Shown here one piece after another: positions 10,266 through 22,679 of a stretch of 64,000 bases of DNA (the stretch's first letter is position 1; each line of letters starts with the position of its first letter). The position numbers and the translations under genes were made by a program. Below the pieces are notes generated by a model. The model saw nothing but the letters and a program-made list of their open reading frames with translations. It ran no database searches and had not been told where the DNA came from. Source of the DNA: Nectonema munidae (Eukaryota > Nematomorpha > Nectonematoida > Nectonematidae); contig JAUIRK010001056.1 of NCBI GenBank assembly GCA_030549495.1, positions 859,501 through 923,500 on the forward strand. Direction: 5' to 3'.

Positions 10266-13200
10266 CCAAACTTGTTTTTAATAATATATATTTTTGATCG
10301 TAGTTTACATTTTAATTATCATATACATTTAGAATGATAAAATTTAGCTAAATTTTTTATTTTCGTTCGCTTATTTGAGAATTCTTTTTTTTTCTCTTGA
10401 ATCTAATTGTGTTTTCTTTCAATTTCAAACAATGTGATAAAATATATTTGACATATATTTCAGGGATTCCGCCAAGATAAAAAGTTTGAGAAACGCTGAC
10501 TTTAAAAAAAGAATATTAGGGTAAATGGAATAAATAATAATTATTTAATTAATTTAATAAAAATTTAATTATAGAAATATTAACAATTAAAATATCTTAA
10601 ATTAATTAATTTTTTCACTCCATAATTTAAAAAATTAGTAAAATAAAAAATAACCGAATTTAAATTACATTTTTTGTTGGCAAAAATAATAATTTAAAAA
10701 ATTTTCCTCAAAATTAAAAAGCGCTTTTTATAGCTAATGAAATATAGTAGGTTACACGTTTGGTATTTCTCCATAAATTTTTTTTTAATATATAGACCAG
10801 TGAAATGAGCAGTGGTGTGATTTCGAATTAATCCGGACGTGTCCGTGAATATAGCGCAAGTTTTCGTTAATTTTGGAAATATTCTAGACATACTTTTCAA
10901 ATATCAAGCGTAATATTAATAATAATGAAAAGAAATTCATTGATACAGTTGGAAAGATAGAAATGAAGCATCATCTATAACTTCATCTCATGGAGTTGAT
11001 CAGAACGAAAATAAATAGCAAATTTTACGGATAAAAATCAGTAAACTCTCTTTTGAACTTAATTAAGAACGGTAAAAGAAAACAAGGAAAAGACTTGAAA
11101 GATGAGAAGTTGAAACGAGACGCTAAATTTTGATTTTATGCAACGAAGCTTTACATATTTTTACGTTCAATGACGTAAAGAATTTGAAGTCAATCCTTTA
11201 AAATGGATTATAATAGATAAGGAAAACCATGAAAAATGGTTTTCACGAACAAAAAATAATAGTGTTACTGAAAAATAAATCTGTAGCTATGGTGTAGACT
11301 ATTTCTTTTGTAAGATACCAAAAATTTTCTCCAATTGCGATCGCAAAAAATACGATTCCGATTCTTGATTTGAATTTATTTCCAGTTTTGAAGAATTAGA
11401 TTTATTTAGCGTATTCAGTAATCACTTATTACAAGCTTAAAATTAAATTTAATACAAAAAATATTTTATAGTCCAGTCACATACGGATAGTGAAAGATGA
11501 TCTTGTTTCAGATTTAACTCTCTAGTTATGAATTATAAATGTTACAGTAGTATAGTAGTGGTCTGTAGTAAGCTTTAGATTATTATAAATGAGCATCAGC
11601 TTTTCCAGCGTTCAGAAACCTTTTCGAGGAATCGGAAATAGCACTAAATTTTTCAGATGCTTGAAAAAATCAAGATTCTTGCGATGCCCGATTGCAATTC
11701 TCATAAATTAACTTTGCAAACATTCTCTCTCTCTCTGAAAATTGTATGGATATTCATTTCACCATAGGCAAAATTACATATATAGTAGATACGATGGAGA
11801 AGGCACATGCGCCGATTTATTATAAGGAACTATGGGCAGTGAATTTTGAATCGAAGGAGAGACCACAGAGAATCAAACAGATCAGGGATTGATAATAATC
11901 ACCGACATCAAACCCTACTCATGCTTCTAAAAAGATTATAATTAATTAAATCTATTGATTGTTTTATATACAGTAATATTATATCTATAGGTAGTAATAG
12001 GAAGAACGGGCCATGAACAATTGTATATCTGGTTCTTTTTGAATAGCTTTAAGGCATTCGAGTTGATTCGCTTAGATGTAGATAATTTATCAAATACCTT
12101 ATGTTACATTGATCGATAAAAGCTGAATACCTACGTCATATATTCAAACAGACCTTACAAATTCTCAATATCTACTTTAAATTTAAGATTCTTTCATCCC
12201 TTTTCTGAGATTAGCTTTTCAAAGATCCAGGATTACACGCTTGATGAACAAACCCACTATTCTTGCTAAACTGTCTCACTTATGCAGATATAATTTATTG
12301 AATAACGTGGAACAGAACTTTGGCCAATCAAAAAGTGATTATGATAAAAAGTAAAAAGATTGAATATTTTAAAAAGTTGAAAGCTAACTCAGTTTTGTTG
12401 GTTAAAAAAAGATAGGCTAAAAACCGCTAAGATTTCTTAGCAAAAAAGGTTAGTTCTCATAAGTTTTAGTCAGCAAAATTTTGCGAAATCTGGTTTTGGA
12501 ATCTTTAAAAAAGATATCATAACTTCTCATTTCACTAACCCCAAATTTAATTAAAAGGGGCAGTAGTTCCTTTGCGAAAAAAAACAGTATATACACTTAC
12601 TTTCAATGGAAAAATAATAAACGGGTGTATGTATGGAGTAAAGGATTGCAAAGGGAAAATACGAATGCTCTTGTAGTTTGGAGGAACTTAAGGTTTTTCC
12701 TTTGATAAAAGAAATATTATTTTACCTACAATTCAATCTTGTAAATAATAAACAGGGAAATGAAATTATAAAGGAGAAAAGTTTCATCAGCAAAGAGTAG
12801 TTATCAATTATGTATTAATGCAGTGCTCAACTTCACGATGTACAATAATGAAAATGGAAATAGAGAAGAGATAAAGCGTTTGAATTAACAAAAAATCGAT
12901 GATAGCCCTTTAAAATCAATAATAGCACGTTGTTCGTGTGCATTTCGTCGTTAAATCGAACCTAAACTTTGCTCAACGTACTAACTACTCTATTTCAATG
13001 GCAAAAAGTCTATGAATCATTGAATGGAGTGTGTAGAAGAGAAAGAGGAGCGCTAGTTTTTTCTATTTTTTCAATTATTACTGCTCACCTCCTTTATTTA
13101 GCAAAGCAAATTTTAATAAAACTTCAACTAGGGAGAGAACATGGATGATTTGATACGGTCATAAAGATGGTAGACATGAATATTGAAATAGACACGCACG

Positions 13201-15221
13201 CACGCACACAGATATGCACACACATGCAAGCACACAGCACCCTATTGGCCAGACTAAACGCACCGAGGGAAGCTGATTTGAAAGATTCTAAGGGGACTAC
13301 AAGAAAATGTATACATTTATATATTTCCACGGACTTTCATTTTTCCTTATCGATGAGCCTAGATACATATGGCGCAACATGGGGCCTGAGGGTAACTAAG
13401 CAAGTTGATTACTTTTTGAGCTGATTTGAGGCCTGAACGCCTAGCAACACGTTTGCTTATAAAGGGAAAAAGGTGTGTTGTAATAAAATGATCTGTCCTA
13501 ATTATATAATGTCTTTTTAAAAAATGGAACTACTCAATGAATAAAAATAAAGAAAATTTGTTCTTTGATAGATTGGCATAAACACAATTGAATAAAGTTG
13601 TGAAAAATATGCGAGATGAATAATAAATGATTTCATTATTTGCATTTCAATTCAGCATTTTATTGCGTTGACATTTATAATCACGAATTTACAGCTACAA
13701 CGCATGCATTCAACATTGCAAATACAAACATCAAAAAATTTGTTCCACGTTAAGACATTGCAAGATAAATGCAAATGATTTAATATTCTGAAAAAGTCGA
13801 TATTTAATTATATTTGCATAATTACCATCGATAACAAACATTGAAACAGCTTATTGATTTCTAGATAAATTCTGAATATAATTAAAACCAAATTTAGTTT
13901 AAAATTATTTTAATTTTTAAGGAATAGAAATATGAGATACAAGAATTATGTAAATGCGAAAAAATTTTCATTAATTTATTGCCGTCCAAAAGGAATAAAT
14001 CAATTCATCTGCCATCTTTCGACTAAAAGCGAGAATCTTTATTGTATAAAGAAAATTAGTTAAGGCAGTTTAGTAAACTAGGTTAAGATATTAGATAAAA
14101 CAATTTCTATTAGATCATTTAGAAATCATGAAGTGTAAGATCTAAAATCTTTAAAAGAGAATATTAAATTTGCCTCCACACTTATATTTCAGTTGTTTCA
14201 ATATTCTATGCAATTAGCAAATGTGATCGAAAATACAAGTGTTGATACAAAACGCAGTTTCGATTATGGTTTGAAACCACTAAAATCTGGATAATTAATT
14301 CTTTTAAATACGAATAGGTATTTTCATAGAAAAAAAACGATTTCCATGGACAAGGAGACAATTGAGATTAAAGAAATTTTAGTAAGTGGTTTACTGTAAC
14401 TTTAATAAACTTTTGGCTAATAATCGGAATTATCAATTTTAAATATCAATTAACTTCCTCTTTGACTTCACGTTACATATCACGATTTTATGCAGATTTT
14501 TACAATGTTCATCTAAATTCTAATATTTAAAGGTTTTGCAATAGAACTCTAAGTAGACATGTAGTTCTGTGATAAGCACACAATTCGAATATGAAATGAC
14601 TGATCAATTTTGACTTTGTTCAAAATATTCATTTATGTGTTCATCATTTGACTTTTAAAGTTATCATTGACTAAATAAACTTTTTCATATCGGTATTAAG
14701 AAATTTTTGGAAAAAAATAGTTTGAACAGATATTTTTTGGTTGATTTTTGACTCTAATGCGCCATTCCAATTACGTATATTTTTTAACTTCTAATAAACT
14801 CGAGCTTTCATGATAAAAAAATAAATTTTAATTTTTCCATTTCCAATATACAGGATTAGCAAATATTAACAAGAGAAGTTAAAAGACATCTATTTTTAAT
14901 CAATTTACAATTTTTGGGCAAAACTCAATGATATTCTTAAAACCCTGACTTAAGTTGTTGTGCAAAAGGCCACTTTATAAAACTTTGTATTTATGTAATA
15001 TAAAAAAGTGGCATACTAATTGAGGAATTGAATCAATATTTTTCGTACAAGCGATTTCAATCTACTAATCATTTTATCGATTTTTTGCCCTCATTGAATG
15101 AAAAATGGATAGCATCTACTATATTTAAACAGATAAATCTTTGTTAACTCTATCCCGTCTCGACTGATCTTTAAAATTTGAAGACAGATAGATACACATA
15201 AGCATTTTATCGGATATATCA

Positions 15222-15254
<33 letters not shown>
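15222..15254. repeat. (ATC)n microsatellite
   Basis: About eleven uninterrupted CAT/ATC units. Such a tail can mark the 3' end of an RTE-type LINE, but no LINE body was seen beside it. Confidence 0.9.
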
Positions 15255-15388
15255 GTCTGGGCAAAGAAGCTAATGCACAACATTGATATTATATTATCAA
15301 TCTTTATCTCACTAATGCCCTATTTAAAATTTGAATTTGGCGCTTCCCTAAATTTTCTATCAAATGCTCTCTATAGAAAGGTGTGAAT

Positions 15389-15852
15389 TAGGGTTTGCTC
15401 CCGGTTCTAAAAATTTGGGAACCGTCTCGGAACCGAAAAGTATTCCCGGTTCCGAGAATAACTTAGTTGTAATTGATTTATTTCACTATGCAATTTTTTG
15501 CATAAAACTTTACTGCACTTCATTCATATAAAATCTTTTTTTCATTGTCATCTCATTTAAACGGTAAACGCAGAAAAGTGTGCAAACGACAAAAGAGTTT
15601 ATTTTTCTTTTTTTTCTCTGCTGCACACTCTAGTCGTTTGCACACTTTTCTCCTAGAACCATTTTAATGATAATGATATAGAAAGAAAAAGTGCACATCT
15701 GTTTATAATAAATCAAAAACGTCAATTTCATTGCATCTTTTTGCTGTCTATATATATATATCTCCTTAAGGAACCGTTTGGAACCCGGATTTTCGGTTTT
15801 GTAAGTTTTTTTCGGTATCGGTTCCTAATTTTCGATACATATGCAAACCCTA
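15389..15852. mobile_element. Non-autonomous hAT element (464 bp) with internal hairpin
   Basis: The element is flanked by a perfect 8-bp direct repeat GTGTGAAT (15381-15388 and 15853-15860) and has inverted ends TAGGGTTTGC, with further sub-terminal pairing of CCGGTTC-type motifs. An 8-bp duplication and short ends of this form are the mark of the hAT superfamily. The interior has no coding capacity but holds a perfect 19-bp inverted repeat at 15572-15590 and 15633-15651. The source transposase is unknown. Confidence 0.87.
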
Positions 15853-15860
15853 GTGTGAAT

Positions 15861-16354
15861 CCCATAAGATAAATTATGTTTCCTTTTTTAAGGGTCATTT
15901 TTGGCTTGTTTACGCAATTCTTACTTGTAACACATATGGAATCCTCAGTTAACCCTTTTTGTAAGCATTTAAAAATTCACGCATTATTTTAAAACTATTT
16001 CAAATTAATTTTTCTGTTGAAAAGAAAATTATAAATAGTATATTCATTATTTTGTAATGTAGTGAGAAAATAGTGAAAATAAAAATATAAAACTAAAAAA
16101 TTCAAATTAATTGCGTGGATAATTCATTAAAGTAAAAATACTTGAGAACAAAAACACCCAACTTTTGAAATGTTTTCAATTTTTAGAAATAATTTCACAT
16201 ATAAATAAAAATAGTCAACAAAAAATGAAGTATTCTTTTCACAAATTGTCACCAATCAAAAAATATTTACTAATACTGCGTCTTCGCTAATAAATGTTAT
16301 TTAATGAAAAGTCAAAAAGTTGTAACTTTTTAAAAAAAAAAATTTGTAACTTCT
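15861..16354. other. AT-rich stretch, nothing identified
   Basis: No coding or repeat structure seen. Confidence 0.4.
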
Positions 16355-16358
16355 TTAA

Positions 16359-17381
16359 CCCTAGAACGGCCAAGAGTGAAACTTAATTGGTTCTTCAAAA
16401 TTAAGTTGTTTTTTTGTAAAAATAATTACAATTCACTCGAAATTATCCTTACACCCAATATATATATATTAAACTTACATGCCTAAATGATCAGGATGGG
16501 GTAATTGACAGATCTACCATGATTTTATATATCATTATCTTTATGTTTGATGTTTTAGAGTAAATAACACATTATTTAAATATTTTCATATTCAAAAAGT
16601 GTAGTTACTTTTTTTCTCCATTACTAATTACACTATTCTTCACTCCAGTACTTTGTTTTTCTAATGGCTCACACTTCAAAAGCAAAAGATACACTTGGTG
16701 ATAGTTGCGATGAAACTACTATGGGTGAACGTTCTCCAATAAAACCAGATTTTGAAATGAGTTCTTCAAGTGATTATGAGGTAAATGATAAGAGTGGTAA
16801 AAAGGTTTGATGGAATTTTGAGAAATCAAAAGTATTTTTTCAAAAGATAAAACACGCTTTATCTTTAAAAAAACTTAAAAAATAAATTTGCTGAGAAAAG
16901 AAGGTGGTCCTTCAAAGTTTCTACTTGCCAGGGTTGATGATGTGATGCATGTTTGCAAAGAGTTACTGAGTAAGTTTATACTTGAAAAGATAATCAAGTA
17001 GTATACTATTTTGGAGGCAAAAAAGAAACGACAACTTTTGATTTGATGAACTAAGTGCATTTATTGGTCTGTGCTTCGCCAGAGGTGTTTTGAAAAGGAG
17101 AAGGTAAACTATTCAGAAATTTTTACTGTGAAATTTATGGTCGAGAGCTTTTCTATAAAAGGATGAGTCGAAATAAATTTGAGGCGATAAAGAAATATCT
17201 GAGGTTTGATGGCAGAAATTCAAGAGGAAAAAGTAGAAAGAATGACAAGTTCTGCCTGATCAGAGAAACATGGAAGAATTTCATTCAGAACTGTATGAAA
17301 TGTTATCTCCCAAACGGATACTGTATCATTGATGAGCAATTGTTATCTTGCAAGTCTGGATGCCAATTTTTCAAGTTCTAG
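16359..17381 (+). pseudogene. piggyBac element remnant with left end and broken transposase
   Basis: The left boundary is TTAA (16355-16358) followed by CCCTAGAACGGCCAAGAG, the form of a piggyBac terminal repeat. A transposase N-terminus starts at 16664 (MAHTSKAKDTLGDSCDE, acidic and Ser-rich) and stops at 16808-16810. Shifted pieces follow, including DELSAFIGLCFARGVLKRR (about 17045-17103). At 17163-17381 an open stretch reads MSRNKFEAIKKYLRFDGRN through DKFCLIRETWKNFI to CIIDEQLLSCKSG, the DDE_Tnp_1_7 fold up to the first catalytic aspartate. The second and third aspartates, the Cys-rich C-terminus and the right terminal repeat are missing. Stops and frameshifts make it inactive. Confidence 0.85.
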
Positions 17382-18224
17382 TAATATTTAAGTACTCATT
17401 CTTAAAGCACATCTAGGCAAATTCAGCTCCTAGTCTGTCATCAAGATAAAAGTCTCAATTTTCATTATTCTTTACTTGCCTCTATTCTTAATATTACGAA
17501 TTGGTATACTTTTGTGAAATGTTGTTTTTATATTTTCTTGAGAAATAAAGTTTTTCTACTTGTTCTTCTTCTTCTTTTGAATAAGCAGAGTTATTAATTA
17601 GAGAGATATTAATTAGAGATTAGGATATTTGTCATAACAAAACATCGTCCCATCGGTAGACTAAATCAAACATATGTTATTCAACGCGTTACAAGAAATA
17701 GAGAAGTTTTTTGGGTTTCTGATTTAAAGATGCCAAAAACTATTAATACAATTATAATTACAACCTGTTTTAAATTCATTTTGGCAGAAAATTTTTAAGT
17801 TTAATTATTATTAAACACACTATTAATTTTTTTAATTTTAAAATTCATTTTCGAAGAATTAGACTGAAAAATGCGTTTTCGTTTTTGAACATGTTGTTTG
17901 AGATATTTAAGTTTTTGACTCAAATATGGAAAGTTTTTTTTGTTTCCCTCTTAAACTTTAAACCTTTTACTCAATCATTCTTATATTAGTATGAATTCTT
18001 TTAATTTCACTTTATACAAATTTTTTTAGTTAATTAATAAAAATTCAAGTTTGATATATTTTCAAAAAGTAAATATTATGAAAGTTTGGAATCGTAAAAA
18101 AGAAAAGAAATATGGTCTAACCCGGATGTCGGTACGGTATTGCACCGGTGCCAAGTGTGTACCTATTACTTAGCTATAAAATTATATTATGTGCCATACT
18201 CTATCCTTTTAATGAAGAAACTGA

Positions 18225-18535
18225 AGGTAAGAATGAAGATATTGCTAATGAAACTAAAGAAGTAGACGAATAATTCAATGCTTCAAAGATATTTGAATGA
18301 AGTTAAAAAAAAAATTGTTTCTTTGTGTCCAAATGACAGGTTTAAGCAAAGAAATTCAGCTACAATATCTGATTGGTTGGAAAAACTTTACCTAAGTTTA
18401 AATTAGAGCAACACGCGTAGAATGCGAAAGAGCTTTTTCTTCTGCAGGATGTTTTTTTTTATCAAAAATTCGATCTTGATTATCTCCCAAAACTTTATGT
18501 TTTTTAAAGGATTGATAAAATAATGTTAAATTTTC
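18225..18535 (+). pseudogene. hAT transposase C-terminal remnant
   Basis: In shifting frames this reads like the end of a hAT transposase: ISDWLEKLY, then ATRVECERAFSSAG, and SKIRS..LSPKTLCFLKD. That is the conserved dimerisation region in which CERAFSSAG corresponds to the SERVFSxAG motif. The upstream catalytic domain is absent and at least two frame breaks lie inside this short stretch. No terminal repeats were found. Confidence 0.68.
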
Positions 18536-18940
18536 GATTTAAAAAAATAATAAAACGGAACATTAGTACTGTCATAAAAAATTACTAAGTTAATTTTGAA
18601 AAAGTTAATTCTCCAAAAATGGCCTAGCTTTGTTAAGAAGTTTTCGATAATAAGTGAAGGGCAATTTGCCTTCTATGAACGCAAATCCACTGAAGCTGCT
18701 GTAATGAATTATATTTACATGATAACTCACATAAGATTAAAATATATCTGCGCTTTCCTTGACATAAAAAAGTAAAAGCGGACGTAAAATTTAACTACAT
18801 TTGATTGAAGGATATGCTGAAAATGAGGTGGGATAGGAGGGGGCGCTACAATTGCCCCACATTCTTTCCATAAATCCGCCAAAATGCGAGGGGAAGAAAA
18901 GAAAAGCATATGATATCTCATGATGAATTGATTGAAATAT
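18536..18940. other. Intergenic stretch downstream of the ABCG gene
   Basis: No coding structure recognised. It lies beyond the inferred 3' end of the transporter gene. Confidence 0.4.
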
Positions 18941-18944
18941 ATCT

Positions 18945-18955
18945 TTTATTTTATT
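18945..18955 (-). promoter_or_regulatory. Polyadenylation signals of the ABCG gene
   Basis: Two overlapping AATAAA hexamers on the minus strand (18955-18950 and 18950-18945) lie about 137 nt beyond the transporter stop codon, a normal place for a 3' end signal in an animal gene. Confidence 0.5.
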
Positions 18956-19091
18956 GTTCAATGTTTATGGGAGACTTTGCTTAAGTTTCATACTGGTGTT
19001 TACTTTCATAAACAGGATCAATGGATAACACAGTTTAAAATATGTGAAATTCGATCTCGATGTAGTAAGCATTCCCTCAGATAGGGGTGAG

Positions 19092-21943
19092 TCAATAGGC
19101 TTTACGGAAAAAGCGCAAAGAGCAGTACGACAAAGAGGCGAAAATAAGAAAGAAGACGAAAGGCATCACTCCCAGAAGTGGGAGTTGTGCGGTGTCCAGT
19201 GCGTTCAGCGTCAGGTATTCTTGCGAAGGGACGACGGACGTGTTCGGAAGGGAGCACGCCGGGAAGCGGGAAAAGGAGGACGCGCACTCCATTTCAAAGT
19301 CGTTGCGAAAGATCATGATTCTGGTGAAGGCGAAGACGTAGTACACGTTGGACAAGTACTTGGACCACGTGAGCCAGGCAGGAATCTGTTTGAGGAAGTA
19401 GCCGCCAACAAAGAGAGAAAACGTCTGGTACACGTTTAAAAAGACGCTTCCTAAAACGAAAATAAAAAATGGCATTTTTATATAGACCTCCATCTCGCAT
19501 TTGCGAAAAAGCTTCGTATTCGAAGCATGCGCCTGATCGCCATATCTCCTTCCTTGTACAAAGAAGTAATTACACTCTCCACTTAAACCTCCAATATCAA
19601 GTTAGAGAACACTTCTAAACAGTAAATACTTCTTCAATGAAAATTCTAGTTAAAATACTAGAACGACCATTTGAGTGTCATTTCGCGCATTTTGAATTAA
19701 CATGTCTTTTCATTTCGGTGTTTTATAGGATTGAATATTAAAATTTTCATAGTTCTAGTATATTAATACGACACATGCATGCATAATGCATTCGTGATTT
19801 CATTTTGTTGAAGTAAATTTCATTTCAAAATTTGTTTAAAGTGTTTTCACATAATTACTTTTCACATCTTTTCTCTATCTTACTCATGTTTCCAAAAAAA
19901 AAATTTTTGTCTCATTTTTCCAATGATATTTAAAACAATTCTCCATTTTGTCTAACTAAATTGACGCTTTTATGCGTTTCAATAAAAAAAAAAGTAGAAT
20001 GTTCAATCTAACGAGATTTCTCTGCATATGGCCAATTTATTATTTTTAGAAGGTAAAATTCAGCTAAGAAATCCAAAGTCTTCAGACAAAGATCTATCGA
20101 CTTGGATACACTGGGAATAGAATGCATAAAAACAGATGTGACTCTTTGCCAAGGGTAAACAAGTGAGAGTTCACAGGGTGCTGAACGATCACGCCAACTC
20201 CTCTTTTTAGGCAATTTTATGATCGACTAAATTGAAATATTGCATTTTAAATTTAGGTCCGTCCTTTTTTAATTTAATTTCGTTTTTTTATCATATTTTC
20301 CTATTTCTTGTTTTTCGGTAATCTATCACCGTTAATAGGATTAATAAGTATTATCTAATCTTTACAAGTCAACTTATATATTTTCAGTGCTAAATTATGT
20401 GCATAATATATTATTGCTAATCTGAATTTCATTTGATTCAGAAGTGTCCGATTCCTTTAGCGTTGAAAAATCCGAGAGTAACTGTACTGTAGTGAATGCG
20501 TATTACTAATATATTGGAAAAATGTTGCTCACCTATCCTAACATTTTTGAAAATGACGCCAAAAAAGTAGCCAGTGGCAGAAGAAGACACCACAATAATG
20601 AAGAAAGCGTAGTAGAGGGCAAAGAAGGCGTAGCCGAACGAGAAGTTCGTGAGAAAGAAGAAGGCGAGGAACATGCAGAAGCTGATGATAAACTGCATGG
20701 GAAGATCCGTGAGCATGGAGGACGTATAAAAAGAGGAGACGCGGTACAGCTTAGACAAGCGCTCCTTGAAGTACACCTCTGAGATCAGGGGAAAGATGAA
20801 GAGGGACTGATTTGCATACGAGAACATCAGGTAGCAGAGAAAGAAGAAGATCGCTCCTTCGATGTCGAACACTCCTGCTTCGGTGGCGGAGAGGTTGTAG
20901 TAGAAGATGGCTAAAAAAAAGGACACAAAGAGCAGTTCGATCAGGTTCCAGATGGAAAAGTAGTAGGACCGCTTGTACAAGTAATCGCGGAAGATTAGGG
21001 ACTTGAGTTGTGCGAAAAAGGAAATTTCATATTTTTTGCCGGGAACTTCATAAGCATCTTCCAAGTCCAGGTCGAAAGCCCTCTTATAAGAAGGGAGCAT
21101 GTTATCGTTGGCTACAGGACTTGCTTTGAAGAGTAAAAACTCCTTCTTTTTAGCGTTTGTTTCAACGTTAAAGGACAAAGTCTTGTCATTTATGGCACCG
21201 ATGACGAAGTCAGCAGGATTGTAATTTTTTTTAAAAGGAATACTTAAGTGCTCAAAGTACTCAATGACATCGTTACTAAGGCCAAAGTACATCACTCTGC
21301 CGTTTTTGAGTAGGAGCAAGTTGTCAAACAAGTCGAATATCTGGGAAGAAGGCTGATGCAGCGCTGTGATCACTGTTTTCCCTTCTTGAGTGCACATTTT
21401 GCGCAAATTGAGAAACAGGTTGTAAGAAGTGAGCGAATCCAGACCGGAAGTCGGCTCATCCAAAAAAATGATATCTGGGTCTCCAATGATTTCGCACGCA
21501 ATGTTCAGCCGCTTCAACTCACCTCCTGATAGTCCACGCTTGAACGTCATCCCGACTCTAGTCTTTTCTGCCTTTTTGAGAGCGAGCACTTCAATGATTT
21601 CTGCGATCCTCGCCCCCAACTTCTCCTTTTTCAGGTTGGTTTTGAGGGAGGCGTAAAAATGGAGCGTCTGCAGGACATTCAGCTCGCCAATGAAAATGTC
21701 TTTCTGTGTCACGTATGCCATCTTCTTCAACATCTTCTTGACAATTGCACTTCCATTTATGCAGACGGTACCGTTGTTGTAATTTTTAATCCTGCCAGAC
21801 AAAATGTTGATCAAAGACGTTTTCCCAGAACCCGTTTCCCCCATGATAGCAAGGAGAGCGCCTGCACTGCAATGACCAGAAACATTTTCTAGAATGACTG
21901 TCTCTTTAACATTGAAGCTTATGCTATCAAAGACCACATTCAT
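19092..21943 (-). CDS. ABCG-family half transporter, two exons, 589 aa
   Basis: Exon 1 is 21943-20533 and exon 2 is 19450-19092, with a 1,082-nt intron. The donor (GTGAGC at 20532-20527) and acceptor (pyrimidine tract then TTTTAG at 19451) join in phase inside a Gly codon. An ATP-binding domain comes first: Walker A GETGSGKTS (residues 35-43), Q80, signature LSGGE (138-142), Walker B IIFLDEP (158-164) and switch His196. A membrane domain follows with about six hydrophobic segments (starting near residue 330) and a Cys-containing extracellular loop before the last helix. NBD-then-TMD order defines ABCG (and arthropod ABCH) half transporters, which work as dimers in a membrane and often move lipids, pigments or hormones; the substrate here cannot be told. 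The N-terminus is short for the family. The start has a purine at -3, and an upstream AG after a T-rich tract hints at a 5' UTR intron. Confidence 0.93.
19451..20532 (-). other. Intron of the ABCG gene
   Basis: GT...AG intron between the fifth-helix region and the preceding membrane helices. It is much more AT-rich than the flanking exons. A less AT-rich patch at 20008-20214 has open frames but no recognisable domain. Confidence 0.88.
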
Positions 21944-21959
21944 TTCCGGCCGTCAAACT

Positions 21960-22342
21960 CCTTAAAATAAAATCGCCAATGCTATAACCAAACTTAGTCT
22001 AACCCAAAGCGCTTTCAGATTGGGCAATCTCCCCCTCAATTCTTCGATTTGTGAGCATACTAATGTATAGTCAATCAAATGTAGTTTAATTTTCTGAAAG
22101 AGTATTTGTACTTTCAATCAGTAGGATGATATGCATTAATATTCCTTGTGAATACGAGTAATACTTGACTTAGGTATTCATTCATACTCATTTCGTATAT
22201 AGAATATTTAGAATTCTTACAACAAAATTGAAAACATACTTTTATCTATTTCTAAATAAGTTTGAGATGAAAAAAAATTTACTTCCTGCTCGACTTTATA
22301 TGTTTCCATTTATAGATATTTATTTATTTTTTGTTTAAATCT
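21960..22342. other. Upstream region of the ABCG gene
   Basis: AT-rich, likely containing the 5' UTR and promoter of the transporter. No specific promoter motif can be supported. Confidence 0.35.
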
Positions 22343-22350
22343 TATCCAAT

Positions 22351-22512
22351 CAGGCCCGTAGCCAGCGAGGTTATTTTTAGACTATATATAAAAATTTGAG
22401 ATAACCCATAAGAAGTATAAAAAAATTTTTTGTGAAAATATTTAGCATCCCCCCCCCCCCCCCCCAAATTTTTTCCAACCCTCCCAATTGAAAAATCCTA
22501 GCTACGGGCCTG
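22351..22512. mobile_element. hAT MITE (162 bp) with perfect 8-bp target duplication
   Basis: Inverted ends CAGGCCCGTAGC are flanked by the direct repeat TATCCAAT (22343-22350 and 22513-22520). The 8-bp duplication and CAG start assign it to hAT. The interior is non-coding and carries a 17-nt C run at 22449-22465. A fragment of the same terminal sequence is seen at 42280-42323. Confidence 0.92.
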
Positions 22513-22679
22513 TATCCAATTCAACAATTAAAACCGCGTACTTTTACATTTTTGGCTCTGCTGCTGTCTCAGCCCAAGTTACTCTGTAGACAATATTCTC
22601 CCAGCTAATTTTCAAATTAAACAAAATATAGCATATATAAAAATATTTATAAGGAATTTGCGTTTCAGAATCTCCCAGA

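Larger units (their letters stand above)
8471..15388. other. Long AT-rich stretch, essentially featureless
   Basis: About 6.9 kb with no recognisable gene. It contains a (TA)n run near 8606-8620, a CT run near 11726-11737, a CA-rich low-complexity patch at about 13190-13240, and an unassigned open frame at 9577-9819 (+) of locally balanced composition without a recognisable domain. A very diverged SINE-like patch may lie near 11790-11930. A possible decayed element at 10075-10265 and a microsatellite at 15222-15254 are listed separately. Confidence 0.4.

Noticed and set aside
11790-11930. Another SINE copy
   Set aside because: Only scattered similarity (GAGAAGGCAC, GGAACTATG) to the SINE body; boxes cannot be recognised.
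13167-13424. A small His/Thr-rich protein
   Set aside because: Driven by a CA-rich low-complexity patch; no supporting context.
19044-19439. A plus-strand gene antisense to ABCG exon 2
   Set aside because: It is the mirror image of a real exon and its protein has no recognisable features.
20008-20214. An additional exon inside the ABCG intron
   Set aside because: The two flanking exons already join in phase across the conserved membrane region, leaving no place for it in the protein.
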